Source: Paenibacillus polymyxa
GTDB taxonomy: Bacteria > Bacillota > Bacilli > Paenibacillales > Paenibacillaceae
DNA length: 64,000 nucleotides
NCBI RefSeq assembly: GCF_015710975.1
Contig: NZ_CP049783.1
Span: 2,105,501-2,169,500 of the forward strand
Reading direction: 5' to 3'
Shown here: positions 35,785 to 44,279 of the stretch, one piece after another
How positions within the stretch are numbered: the stretch's first letter is position 1
How the letters are laid out: the number at the start of each line of letters is the position of its first letter
Notes under the pieces: generated by a model
What the model was told of the DNA's origin: nothing
Seen by the model: only the letters and a program-made list of their open reading frames with translations
Database searches by the model: none
Translations under genes and position numbers: made by a program

Positions 35785-36284
35785 CGTTCAACCCTCCGTA
35801 GGAATATGTTTTGTATTAGTTTTCATATTAATGAACAGAAACTCACTCTCTCTATTACCCATCTCTAGTATAAAATGCCCCTTTTTTTAAGGTAAACTTA
35901 GACAAAAATCGTGCTTATTCTAATTTTTATCTAAAATAACAATAAAAAATTTGCAGAAATTTGTGCAAATTTAAAATTTCTTCGACGATTGGGTTGTGAA
36001 AGGTGTAATATAGAGGTATAGGGTTCCGTTTCGGCCTGTTGTAGTCACGAGGGAGCGCTTCGTGAGATATTCCGCAGCAGTAACAACAACAGAATAACGT
36101 CCAAGCAATATACAATTGGCATCTGCGATCATCAGTCTTGCCCTTTAGGGTATAGGCCGGTTTAAGCTGTGCTTCTTGCATGTTTAAGGGCGAATTCATT
36201 GAACGTTTTATTGCTAGAGTTTATGATGCAGGTTACGAGAAAGGAATGGACTTCTATTTTCACAGTAAAGGAGGACGTTCACGC
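35785..36284 (+). other. 500-base leader of yjlC-ndh with nested hairpin
   Basis: The left half is very AT-rich and holds an inverted repeat ATTTGC/GCAAAT near 35950-35970. At 36036-36092 CTGTTGT pairs with ACAACAG, and inside it TCACGA pairs with TCGTGA. The frame of the yjlC-like gene stays open back to an ATG at 36180, but the good ribosome site is at 36285. The long leader may be regulatory; I match it to no known riboswitch. Confidence 0.4.
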
Positions 36285-36716
36285 ATGTCTGAAAACCAAC
36301 AAGAGGTGGCCGTAACACAAGAAGCTACCAAAGAGTCTCGGGATGTATTGGACCAATTGATGAAACCGGAGGTTCAGCAATCGCTGACCGTACTGGTAGA
36401 GAATCTGCCAAAGTTGACTGAGATGGTTACTTTGATGACCGATGCTTATGATGTAGCCCGCAGTCTGGCAACTGACCCTGTCTTTATCGGAGATATGAAA
36501 AACTCCATGGGAGAGTTTGTGAAGCCTGTTACAGATTCGGCTAAAGGATTGGCTTCTGCTGCAATTGAAGCAAATGACCGTGTACAAACTACGGACGGCA
36601 GTGTAGGTCTGTTTGGCCTGCTCAAAATGCTTAAAGATCCTAATGTACAAAAAACGCTGCGTTTCAGCCAGGCTTTCCTGGATATTCTGAATGAGCGCCA
36701 ACGCGAAAGCAAATAA
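36285..36716 (+). CDS. yjlC: DUF1641 protein, YjlC-like
   Basis: 143 residues, mostly helical, containing LTVLVENLPKLTEMVTLMTD near 45 and GSVGLFGLLKMLKDPNVQKT near 105, the DUF1641 pattern. In B. subtilis yjlC precedes ndh in one operon; the same order is seen here with 27 bases between the genes. The ATG at 36285 follows AAAGGAGG by ten bases; an upstream in-frame ATG at 36180 has no site. The biochemical role is unknown; it may tether or regulate the NADH dehydrogenase. Confidence 0.85.
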   Translation: MSENQQEVAVTQEATKESRDVLDQLMKPEVQQSLTVLVENLPKLTEMVTLMTDAYDVARSLATDPVFIGDMKNSMGEFVKPVTDSAKGLASAAIEANDRVQTTDGSVGLFGLLKMLKDPNVQKTLRFSQAFLDILNERQRESK

Positions 36717-36743
36717 TTACCTGATCGAGAACGGAGGATGGAC

Positions 36744-37925
36744 ATGTCGAAGCAAATTTTGATCTTGGGCGGCGGATACGGCGGATTGCTGGCCGCTCTT
36801 ACAGCACGCCAGCATATGGACGCTAGCCAAGCAACCATTACAGTGGTAAACCGCTTTGCGTCGCACCAAATTATTACGGAACTGCACCGTTTGGCGGCAG
36901 GTACGATTGCCGAAAAAGCTGTGGCGCTTCCTTTGGAAAAACTGCTGCGTAACAAAGATATTATCCTGAAAGTGGATACTGTTTCCGAAATCAAACCGGA
37001 CGATAAGAAAGTAACTCTGGCCAGTGGTGCTACGTTGAGCTATGACGCTCTCGTTATTTCCCTGGGCAGTGAAACGGCATACTTCGGTATTCCGGGGCTG
37101 CAAGAGCATAGCTTCACACTGAAATCAGTGGCAGAAGCTAATCGCATCCGTGCACATGTGGAAGCTCGTCTGGATGCTTACAAGCAATCCGGTAACAAAG
37201 CGGACGCTACCATTGTTATCGGTGGCGGCGGTCTGACTGGCGTTGAGCTGGTGGGCGAATATGCTGACAAACTGCCTGCAGTTTGCCGTGAAAAAGGCAT
37301 CAACTACGAAGATATCAACTTGTATTGCGTAGAAGCTGGACCATCTATTTTGGCAGGCTTCCCTCAACCACTGGTTGATCGTGCAGTAACAAGCCTTGAA
37401 AAACGTGGCGTTCAAATCGTAGCAGGTGTTCCGATTACAGAAATGAAAGCTGACGAAGTTCTCTTGAAAGACGGACGTTCGATCAAAACGAACACACTGA
37501 TCTGGACAGGCGGCGTACAAGGTAATGCACTGGTTGGCGCATCCGGTATCGAAGTAAACCGTGGTCGCGCAACTGTGAATGGCGCACTGCAATCGACTTC
37601 CCACGAAGACATCTTCCTCGCTGGCGACAGCGCAGTAGTGTTCCCAGGTGAAGGCGAGCGTCCATACCCTCCAACTGCACAGTTGGCTTGGCAAATGGGT
37701 GAATTAGTTGGTTACAACATCTTCGCTTATTTCAACGGAGCGAAAATGGAACGCTTTACGCCAGTGTTCTCCGGTACACTGGGCAGCTTGGGAAGAACAG
37801 ACGCGATCGGTACTGTAGGCGCGAATGGCACCCAACTGAAAGGCGCTGTAGCTACTTTGATGAAGGAAGGCAGTAACATCCGTTACTTGTCCCATATCAA
37901 AGGACTTTTTGCACTGGCCTATTAA
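36744..37925 (+). CDS. ndh: Type II NADH dehydrogenase (FAD-dependent)
   Basis: 393 residues. The FAD motif ILILGGGYGGLLAALTAR, the NAD motif ATIVIGGGGLTGVELVGEYA near 155 and the late EDIFLAGDSAVVFPG and YPPTAQLAWQMGE near 290-320 are those of NDH-2/YjlD. It passes electrons from NADH to menaquinone without proton pumping and sits on the membrane surface. GGAGG lies six bases before the ATG at 36744. It forms an operon with yjlC and ends in a strong terminator. Confidence 0.93.
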   Translation: MSKQILILGGGYGGLLAALTARQHMDASQATITVVNRFASHQIITELHRLAAGTIAEKAVALPLEKLLRNKDIILKVDTVSEIKPDDKKVTLASGATLSYDALVISLGSETAYFGIPGLQEHSFTLKSVAEANRIRAHVEARLDAYKQSGNKADATIVIGGGGLTGVELVGEYADKLPAVCREKGINYEDINLYCVEAGPSILAGFPQPLVDRAVTSLEKRGVQIVAGVPITEMKADEVLLKDGRSIKTNTLIWTGGVQGNALVGASGIEVNRGRATVNGALQSTSHEDIFLAGDSAVVFPGEGERPYPPTAQLAWQMGELVGYNIFAYFNGAKMERFTPVFSGTLGSLGRTDAIGTVGANGTQLKGAVATLMKEGSNIRYLSHIKGLFALAY

Positions 37926-37944
37926 TATTTATATGGTTTATTAA

Positions 37945-37976
37945 AAGAGAGCGCTGTTCAGCGCTCTCTTTTTTTC
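37945..37976 (+). terminator. Rho-independent terminator of yjlC-ndh
   Basis: AAGAGAGCGCTG-TT-CAGCGCTCTCTT, a perfect 12-base stem followed by TTTTTT. Confidence 0.93.
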
Positions 37977-38023
37977 ATTCTTCGACACTAGCTATGCTTA
38001 CGCATTTCACAAATAGTCTTAAT

Positions 38024-40579
38024 TCACTTCATCTGGGCTAACTCTTCCACCTGTGCAGGAGGGAGCGCGCCTTCAAATATATTCAGCTCATCTATAGATC
38101 CTTTGAACGCAGGGTCCCACCAATTGACCCCTAGGCTGAATGTTCCAGATTTAGAGGTAAAGACATCCGGGAACTTTGAGCCGGTAAATTGAATTTTGCC
38201 ATTCACATACACCTCTAATACCCCACGATCTACAGTGAAGGCCAGATGTGTCCATTCATTGGCTTTGATCTTCAGGCCCGTACTGCCAGTATACCAAGTT
38301 GAGCTGCCGGACCAGACCATCGTATTATCCTTCTCGGGTCCTCTGGGCAGAAGGCTAACCCAGTGGTTGCTATCCATAGCTCCAAAAAAAGTTGGTGTAT
38401 GGACAGTCAATTCGCTGGGCTTCACCCACAGTGACACAGAATAGGCTGAGCTGGATATGAGTCCTTCAGGCAGAGCAATACCTGACTGTCCATCAAGGAC
38501 TACAGCTTGGCCCCTTACGCCTTCAGCGTAGGATACACTTCCTCCCTGACGATCGATCCGGTCACCAGTAACCTTACCATTGGCAAAAGCATCATTCTGA
38601 TCCTTTAGGTTATTTTCAAATGGGTATGAAGCGGTCAATGTTGCCTTCTCATAAGGAGCTACCGTAATGTTAAAAGTTTTGTCCCGACTGCTGTCTCCTT
38701 TGGTGATGGAAGCCGTCAAAGTAGCGGATACAGCCTTTTCACCGATCCCGGGGCGCTTGACTTCACCAGTATCAGAAATGACGTTTGGGTTTGAAGTTTT
38801 CCAGATAATCGCGGATTGGCGACTGCCTTCCTTCGGAAGCGTCAGATTAGCCGTCACCCGGCTCGTATGGCCAAGATCTAATTCACGATACACACTGTCA
38901 ACGACTGTCATATCCGGCATATCAGGGAACTTACTGCCCCAGGCCATTTCGCCTTTATTCGATAGAACTGTAAACGCTAAAATATATTGATTCGTTACCT
39001 GGTCCCATTGTCTCAGGAATACTCCATCAAACACAGTACCATCCAGTGTTAGTCGGATATTCGCATCCCCCGACTTGTGCCACGTTCCTTGCATATCGCC
39101 TTTAATCGTATGATCTGCTTTCAGCTGAATGAACTGCGTATTTTTGATTGTCGCCGAAGAATCACTACCATGGTTAATATATTGATAATCGCCAATGAAT
39201 TGTTTCTCATCCAGCTTTGTAAGCGTCTCGCCACTGTAACGGTAAGGAGCTACCACAGGCCAGTCATCCTGATTCATGAACATTTGATGTACACGCAGCT
39301 CATGAGTCTCCCCCTGCTGAGGGAATCGGGTATGAAAGACAACAAACATTTGTCCGGTAGCAGGATCGGTGTACACCGAGTTATGCCCAGGAGATACATA
39401 GCCGTAGCCCACACCTGTACCTGGATCGCCTATTTGACTATCGAACAAGAAGTTACCCATTAATTTGTTGCCATAGGCTGCATTTTTGGTGTTTGCTGGC
39501 AGAACAGCATTCTGCCCTTTGGCATCCTTATAAGGTCCTGTCGGACTCTTGGAACGGAATAATCTCATGTTATATCCACCGTCTGACGCAAGTCCGCCAT
39601 AGGTTACATACAGATAGTAGTAACCCGTTTTTGAGTTGTATTCAATATACGGACCTTCCCCGGACTCACCGTATCCACCTGCAATCTTGGTGCCAAAATA
39701 ACGATCAATCAACCGGCCATCCTCCGTCGTTCCATCTTGGCCTGGATAGATCGGTTTGCCAGTTGCTTTATCGAGCTCCAGCAAAAAAATGCCTCCGGAC
39801 CATGACCCATACGTCATCCATAAGCGCCCGTCTGTATCATAAAAGACTGCTGCATCGATTGCATTCGGGAACACCCGATTCGCATAAGAACCGTCGGCAT
39901 TAAACCATCCTGCTCTGGGCCCCTTCAGCTTGCCTTCATTAATGAGTTGTGGAATCGGCGTATTTGTCCACTTTTTATCTACTTTGCTATTTTTATCGAA
40001 TGCAGTCTCCTTCGTAAAACCAGTGTTCACAATGGTATCCACATATTGATAGGGTCCCTCAATGTTGGGGGCAACGGCAATGCCGATCGCGGAGCGTATA
40101 TAGGTGGAGGAGGCACTATAATAAATCATGTAGGCCCCTTTTGTGCCATCCTTATTGACATAATGCTCATTCCAAAATACATCGGGCGCCCATACCGAGA
40201 ATCCTCCTTTGCTGTCCGCATCATTCTCACCCGACCAAGCGAAAGATCCGGCCAGATTCTTCGATAAATCCCCGTAAAGGGTATTCCCAGGCGTAGTGTA
40301 ACCGTTTGCAAAAGAAGTCCAATTTGTGAGATCTTTTGACTTCGCTGCGGCGATATGCGACCCAAACACATAATAAGTGTCACCGTCTTTGACAATCGAA
40401 GGATCGTGAACCGATACATTAGAGAAGGTCGGCACATCCTGCTTCTTGTTTTGGTTCGGCTCCGCTGCTGCGGCGTCCAGTGTACCTAATGGTACGGCTG
40501 CAATTGCCAATAATAAAGTCATTGTTAATGCAATGCTCGACCTGGCTCTACGTTTAAGCAATCTTCTCATCGTATACAT
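38024..40579 (-). CDS. Secreted modular GH43 arabinanase
   Basis: 851 residues. The signal peptide ends about AAAA at 39. The GH43 five-blade propeller (about 50-440) shows the catalytic Asp in SVHDPSIVKDGDTYYV, the pKa-setting Asp in NAIDAAVFYDTDGRLWMTYG and the acid Glu in YGESGEGPYIEY. A C-terminal Abn2-like beta domain (about 450-560) follows, then an Ig-like segment (about 565-650) and a LamG/concanavalin-like domain (about 660-845). The first two parts resemble B. subtilis Abn2; the last two probably bind polysaccharide. Two start codons (40579 and 40570) share AAAGGGG. It stands alone. Confidence 0.92.
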   Translation of the reverse strand: MYTMRRLLKRRARSSIALTMTLLLAIAAVPLGTLDAAAAEPNQNKKQDVPTFSNVSVHDPSIVKDGDTYYVFGSHIAAAKSKDLTNWTSFANGYTTPGNTLYGDLSKNLAGSFAWSGENDADSKGGFSVWAPDVFWNEHYVNKDGTKGAYMIYYSASSTYIRSAIGIAVAPNIEGPYQYVDTIVNTGFTKETAFDKNSKVDKKWTNTPIPQLINEGKLKGPRAGWFNADGSYANRVFPNAIDAAVFYDTDGRLWMTYGSWSGGIFLLELDKATGKPIYPGQDGTTEDGRLIDRYFGTKIAGGYGESGEGPYIEYNSKTGYYYLYVTYGGLASDGGYNMRLFRSKSPTGPYKDAKGQNAVLPANTKNAAYGNKLMGNFLFDSQIGDPGTGVGYGYVSPGHNSVYTDPATGQMFVVFHTRFPQQGETHELRVHQMFMNQDDWPVVAPYRYSGETLTKLDEKQFIGDYQYINHGSDSSATIKNTQFIQLKADHTIKGDMQGTWHKSGDANIRLTLDGTVFDGVFLRQWDQVTNQYILAFTVLSNKGEMAWGSKFPDMPDMTVVDSVYRELDLGHTSRVTANLTLPKEGSRQSAIIWKTSNPNVISDTGEVKRPGIGEKAVSATLTASITKGDSSRDKTFNITVAPYEKATLTASYPFENNLKDQNDAFANGKVTGDRIDRQGGSVSYAEGVRGQAVVLDGQSGIALPEGLISSSAYSVSLWVKPSELTVHTPTFFGAMDSNHWVSLLPRGPEKDNTMVWSGSSTWYTGSTGLKIKANEWTHLAFTVDRGVLEVYVNGKIQFTGSKFPDVFTSKSGTFSLGVNWWDPAFKGSIDELNIFEGALPPAQVEELAQMK

Positions 40580-40819
40580 TTACCCCTTTCTAAAGTGGAA
40601 TACAGTGATATATTCTGCTTTCATTGCTAAAATTCCTTTATATTTATAAATATAATTAATGTATTTATGAATTACATAGCTGTAGGGAAGATGATATTAT
40701 AATCTATAATTAGGTATATATTATAAATTATGGTTGACGATATGCATTTGTGGAGGTACGTTATATATGAATAAAACAGTTATGTTTGTTGTGAGCTGTT
40801 TATGAAAAAGGAGGGTATT

Positions 40820-41617
40820 ATGAAAATCAGGTTGCTAGTATGCCTTGTGTTTTTATTTAGCGTTGCTACTGTACACTCGAATTCGACATCAGCCCAAGCT
40901 CAGACCCCTATACACCTGAAGGTAAATGATCATTACATTTTATACACCTATCCTGCCTCACCCTTTGTGGATGCGAAGGGCAGACTGCTTATACCGCTCC
41001 AAGCGGCTGAAGATATACTGGGAGGCAAAGTAACTTATAATGCAGCGAACAAAACGGCTTCTGTTGATTTGCTAGGCCGTAATGTAACGACTACGATCGG
41101 TTCACCCGAAATATCGGTTAACGGTGAGCCGTTGACAATGGACACAGTCCCCATCATGAAAAGCAACGCGATGTTTTTACCAGTTTCCATTTTGTTGAAA
41201 GATACAGATGCGCAGATGGAGTGGGATTCGAAGCGCGGTTTATTGAAGCTAAGACATGATAGCTTTACGGAAAGTCCAATTCTTATGAGGTTCAAGGGAC
41301 AAGACTTGGCCCAAGTCATTGATGCAAATGCATTTGATCTTACTTCCTTTGACTGGGATCAAAAGCAGGGCGTATTGAATATTCATGCTACGTATAAGAG
41401 CGACTTATCGCCCGTCTTCAAACAAATTGACTTTAATCCTATGATTGTGTATAGCAAAGGGACTTATAGTGTAGATCCTTATTCTAAACCCGGTTCATTT
41501 CACAAAGTCAAAATAACCAGCTCAGGTCATTTGGTTTATACAAAAAATATCGGTACAACTAATGCGGATAGTGATTATATAAAATACATTACTTCTGTAG
41601 GCAGGCTGATTCAATAA
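40820..41617 (+). CDS. Secreted protein with copper amine oxidase N-terminal domain
   Basis: 265 residues. A signal peptide (about 1-26) is followed by a copper-amine-oxidase N-terminal-like domain (about 45-130; PFVDAKGRLLIPLQAAEDIL and MKSNAMFLPVSILLKD). The rest is a small unknown domain ending in TSVGRLIQ. In spite of the name, this domain in Paenibacillus is a wall- or surface-associated stalk-like module and carries no oxidase. AAAAAGGAGGGTATT precedes the ATG at 40820. It converges with another gene of the same domain type. Confidence 0.82.
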   Translation: MKIRLLVCLVFLFSVATVHSNSTSAQAQTPIHLKVNDHYILYTYPASPFVDAKGRLLIPLQAAEDILGGKVTYNAANKTASVDLLGRNVTTTIGSPEISVNGEPLTMDTVPIMKSNAMFLPVSILLKDTDAQMEWDSKRGLLKLRHDSFTESPILMRFKGQDLAQVIDANAFDLTSFDWDQKQGVLNIHATYKSDLSPVFKQIDFNPMIVYSKGTYSVDPYSKPGSFHKVKITSSGHLVYTKNIGTTNADSDYIKYITSVGRLIQ

Positions 41618-41644
41618 TTGGATATAGGATGTTTGTACATCATC

Positions 41645-41685
41645 AAAAAAGCGACAAAGGCTATAAAGCCTTTATCGCTTTTTTT
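41645..41685. terminator. Bidirectional terminator
   Basis: AAAAAGCGA and AAAGGCT pair with AGCCTTT and TCGCTTTTT with one A/C bulge pair, flanked by an A-run on one side and a T-run on the other. It serves both convergent genes. Confidence 0.85.
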
Positions 41686-41697
41686 GAAGCATGAGTC

Positions 41698-42744
41698 TTA
41701 GAAGGAAATAATTTGGCTGCTGTTGCCCTTATTGCGAATGTACCCCTCGACTCTGTCAATGTTCTCTCTATTTTTTAGCTGGTCGATTACGCCGTCAGTT
41801 AGGTTGCTTCTTTGATTACTGGTGAGTTTGTTGTTCCAATCATCAGAATTTACATACACATCAACGGTTGCTTTACTGCTGTCGCCTCTTACAGTGAAAT
41901 CAAAGCCAACACCGGCGTAGTTACCGTATCTGTCACTCAAAGAACGTTGGATACTGCTAGTATCCAGAGAAGAAGCTACCTTTTTAATCGTTACATCGCC
42001 TCTGCTATTGGTTGAAAAGGTCGCCAATTTATCCCTATTACTGGAGTTCTTCACTGTGCCGTCAATATCGGCATCTTTGTACTCTTTCAAAATGTCCTTA
42101 ACGATGTCCTCCAGGTAGCTTTCCTTTCTGCTGTCGGACAGGTCATCCCATCTAGACTTGGTCATTTCGATGGTCACGTCAATATCGCTTTTGTTACCAT
42201 CCAGCGTGATATCCGAGTTCGTGTTGTAGGAATCACTGTAATCCTTGTTCAATTGCTTTTGAAGATCTTTCAGGGTGCTTGAACTATTTTTACTCGCTTC
42301 ATCTTTCAGCGTCTGATTGTCTTTTTGCAGTTGAGCAATGGTAGCGTCTTTTGTTGTGTTCGCTGCTTTTGCTGTGTTCAGTTCTTGAGTCAGCGTTGTA
42401 ATCTGATTGTTCAGTGCTGTAACTGTAGATTGATCAATAGGAACGCCGTTGTCAGCAATGACTACGCGTTTGTTTGTGCCATCCCATGTTACTTTTTTAT
42501 CCAAAGCTGTACCTGCCAGCTTCAGCGGGATATACGTCACGCCATCCAGCAGAAATGGTTCTGTTTTAGCATCCGAAGCAACCTCGGTTCCGTTATAGAT
42601 AATTTTAATATTGTTATATACTGCTTGGATCGGCTTAGTTACTTGTGCAGCATATGTAGATTGGCTGAACAGAGCCCCGGAGATGGCCAAGGCCGACACG
42701 GCAGTGATGATGACAGGTTTCTTCATGGACTTCAATGATTTCAT
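41698..42744 (-). CDS. Secreted copper amine oxidase N-domain protein with coiled coil
   Basis: 348 residues. A signal peptide (about 1-32, ending STYAA) and one copper-amine-oxidase N-terminal domain (about 40-105; FLLDGVTYIPLKLAGTALDK) are followed by a coiled coil (about 110-165; LNNQITTLTQELNTAKAANT) and a C-terminal pair of similar halves (about 170-345) rich in Asp and Ser (DLSDSRKESYLEDIVKDILK and NKLTSNQRSNLTDGVIDQLK), which look like an internal duplication. AAAGGGG lies 11 bases before the ATG. A surface-exposed structural role is likely; no enzyme motif is seen. Confidence 0.82.
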   Translation of the reverse strand: MKSLKSMKKPVIITAVSALAISGALFSQSTYAAQVTKPIQAVYNNIKIIYNGTEVASDAKTEPFLLDGVTYIPLKLAGTALDKKVTWDGTNKRVVIADNGVPIDQSTVTALNNQITTLTQELNTAKAANTTKDATIAQLQKDNQTLKDEASKNSSSTLKDLQKQLNKDYSDSYNTNSDITLDGNKSDIDVTIEMTKSRWDDLSDSRKESYLEDIVKDILKEYKDADIDGTVKNSSNRDKLATFSTNSRGDVTIKKVASSLDTSSIQRSLSDRYGNYAGVGFDFTVRGDSSKATVDVYVNSDDWNNKLTSNQRSNLTDGVIDQLKNRENIDRVEGYIRNKGNSSQIISF

Positions 42745-42931
42745 TCGTTGGTCTACCCCTTTATTTAAGAATTATAGCTTGGTACATAGACTAGAGTAAC
42801 ATTAATACATACAAAATCCAACAGGTTGGAAGGGTTGCTATTGGTTGTGCTTATATTAGTTAGACGCAAAAGCGACTGTAAAAGTTGCCCTGTTTGCGTA
42901 AATATTTTTCCAAAAGTAACCGAACAAAATA

Positions 42932-42967
42932 AAACAAGTCCGCTGTACAAGACAGCAAGACTTGTTT
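42932..42967 (-). terminator. Terminator of csbD
   Basis: AAACAAGTC (42932-42940) pairs with GACTTGTTT (42959-42967), with inner GCTGT/ACAGC. On the minus strand a T-rich tract follows. Confidence 0.75.
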
Positions 42968-43000
42968 GGAGTACAGTACGTTAGGGTATCAAAAGTTGGA

Positions 43001-43177
43001 CTATTTGTGGTCCTTCAGTTTGCCTGCTGTTTCCTGAAGGTGACCTTTGGCTTTATCCAATTTACCCTCAGCTTGAAGGGACTTATTATCCGTGGCGTTC
43101 CCGATTTGGTCCTTGATTTCACCTTTAGCTTTATTTACATTACCTTTGATTTTATCGCTAATTCCGTTATCCTTCAT
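43001..43177 (-). CDS. csbD: CsbD-like stress protein
   Basis: 58 residues, highly charged: MKDNGISDKIKGNVNKAKGE, then KLDKAKGHLQETAGKLKDHK. This is the CsbD family pattern of amphipathic Lys-rich repeats. B. subtilis CsbD is a sigma-B general-stress protein. GGAGGGCTATACC precedes the ATG. A sigma-B-like promoter lies 55-80 bases upstream. The molecular role is unknown in the family. Confidence 0.92.
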   Translation of the reverse strand: MKDNGISDKIKGNVNKAKGEIKDQIGNATDNKSLQAEGKLDKAKGHLQETAGKLKDHK

Positions 43178-43231
43178 GGTATAGCCCTCCTCATATAATC
43201 AAACTTTCATTCAGCATGCTGTAGTTAGTCA

Positions 43232-43257
43232 TTACCCGAGCGAGGGTAATACGAAAC
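43232..43257 (-). promoter_or_regulatory. Sigma-B-like promoter of csbD
   Basis: On the minus strand GTTTCG (43257-43252), a 14-base spacer and GGGTAA (43237-43232) match the sigma-B consensus GTTTWA / GGGWAW closely. The -10 lies within an inverted repeat ATTACCC-GAGCGA-GGGTAAT. Confidence 0.55.
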
Positions 43258-43333
43258 GTGAGGCTGTAGATCACAGACAAGGGCATAATGTTGGGGACGG
43301 GGTCAACTAGATCGTGAAATAAGGGGTGAGCGT

Positions 43334-43849
43334 ATGCTCAAAATTTTATTGTTTATTCTCGTTATTCAACTTATTTATGTATCGGCGTACACACTGCGCA
43401 TGATTTTGACGCTGAAAGGACAGAAGTACATTGCTGCACTCATCAGCACCGTGGAAGTTACAGTTTATGTGTTGGGCTTGAATGTCGTGCTTAAGTATCT
43501 GGATCAAGTGGCAAGTCTTGCGGTATACGCTATAGGCTACGCAGTGGGGATTCTTATTGGAGCGTGGATTGAGGAAAAAATAGCGCTCGGTTATGTCACC
43601 GTGAAGGTGATCAGCAATGAGATCAATGGAGGAATTGCCAATGCGCTGCGAGACAAAGGATACGGCGTTACAGCCTGGCTGGGCAGTGGACGTGATGGAG
43701 AACGCCTCGTAATGGAGATTTTGGCCAAGCGTAAAAACCAGAATAAGCTGTATCAGTCTATCCTGGAGCTGGATCCCAAGGCTTTTGTCATTACGGTGGA
43801 GCCAAAGCAATTTCATGGTGGTTTCTGGACCAAGGCTATCCGCAAATAA
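43334..43849 (+). CDS. UPF0316/DUF2179 membrane protein (YebE-like)
   Basis: 171 residues. Three membrane segments fill the first 75 residues (LLFILVIQLIYVSAYTLRMI and later), followed by a soluble DUF2179 domain (about 85-165; VKVISNEINGGIANALRDKG, FVITVEPKQFHGGFW). This is the UPF0316 arrangement. AAGGGGTGAGCGT precedes the ATG. The function of the family is not known. Confidence 0.9.
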   Translation: MLKILLFILVIQLIYVSAYTLRMILTLKGQKYIAALISTVEVTVYVLGLNVVLKYLDQVASLAVYAIGYAVGILIGAWIEEKIALGYVTVKVISNEINGGIANALRDKGYGVTAWLGSGRDGERLVMEILAKRKNQNKLYQSILELDPKAFVITVEPKQFHGGFWTKAIRK

Positions 43850-43968
43850 GAATTTTGGTAAAATACGCATATTTTCCGTAGGTTGGAGCATATTAATACC
43901 CGCACAGGACGGAATTAACAGTATGCTGACAGGGGATGTTCCCCTATAACAACCAAGGGGGGATATAG

Positions 43969-44181
43969 ATGTACAGACGCCAGGCCCCGGAAATCATTCC
44001 AGAGGAAAATACGGCTATTTGGTCGTGTACCAACGAGGGTTGCAACGGATGGATGAGAACGGATTTTACCTTTTTGAGCGAGCCGGCTTGTCCACTTTGC
44101 CAAGCCACGATGGGACAGGAAATGCGAATGCTGCCGATTCTCAATCGGACGGGCAATTCCTTTGTCGCCCAGCGCTCTTAA
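43969..44181 (+). CDS. YdjO-like cold-inducible zinc-ribbon protein
   Basis: 70 residues. CTNEGCNGWMR and CPLCQATMG form a probable zinc ribbon, and the whole resembles the YdjO family, described in B. subtilis as cold-inducible. AAGGGGGGATATAG precedes the ATG. Its 120-base leader has no cold-box that I can name. Confidence 0.8.
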   Translation: MYRRQAPEIIPEENTAIWSCTNEGCNGWMRTDFTFLSEPACPLCQATMGQEMRMLPILNRTGNSFVAQRS

Positions 44182-44226
44182 TTGAGGGGTAAGTCCATGA
44201 TTACGCTGCAAAGTTTATAAACGTCA

Positions 44227-44259
44227 AAGGCCGCTCCAGCGACATGCTGAGCGGCTTTT
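44227..44259 (+). terminator. Hairpin terminator
   Basis: GCCGCTC (44230-44236) pairs with GAGCGGC (44249-44255), flanked by AAAG and TTTT. It lies between the YdjO-like gene and the convergent LacI gene. Confidence 0.75.
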
Positions 44260-44279
44260 GGTTGTGGAATATTCACGGA

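Noticed and set aside
35985..36010. Possible Rex box TTGTGAA before yjlC-ndh
   Set aside because: Only the left half fits. The right half TTCACAA is absent at the required distance, so I do not call it.
36180..36284. N-terminal extension of the DUF1641 protein from ATG 36180
   Set aside because: No ribosome site there, while AAAGGAGG lies well before the ATG at 36285.
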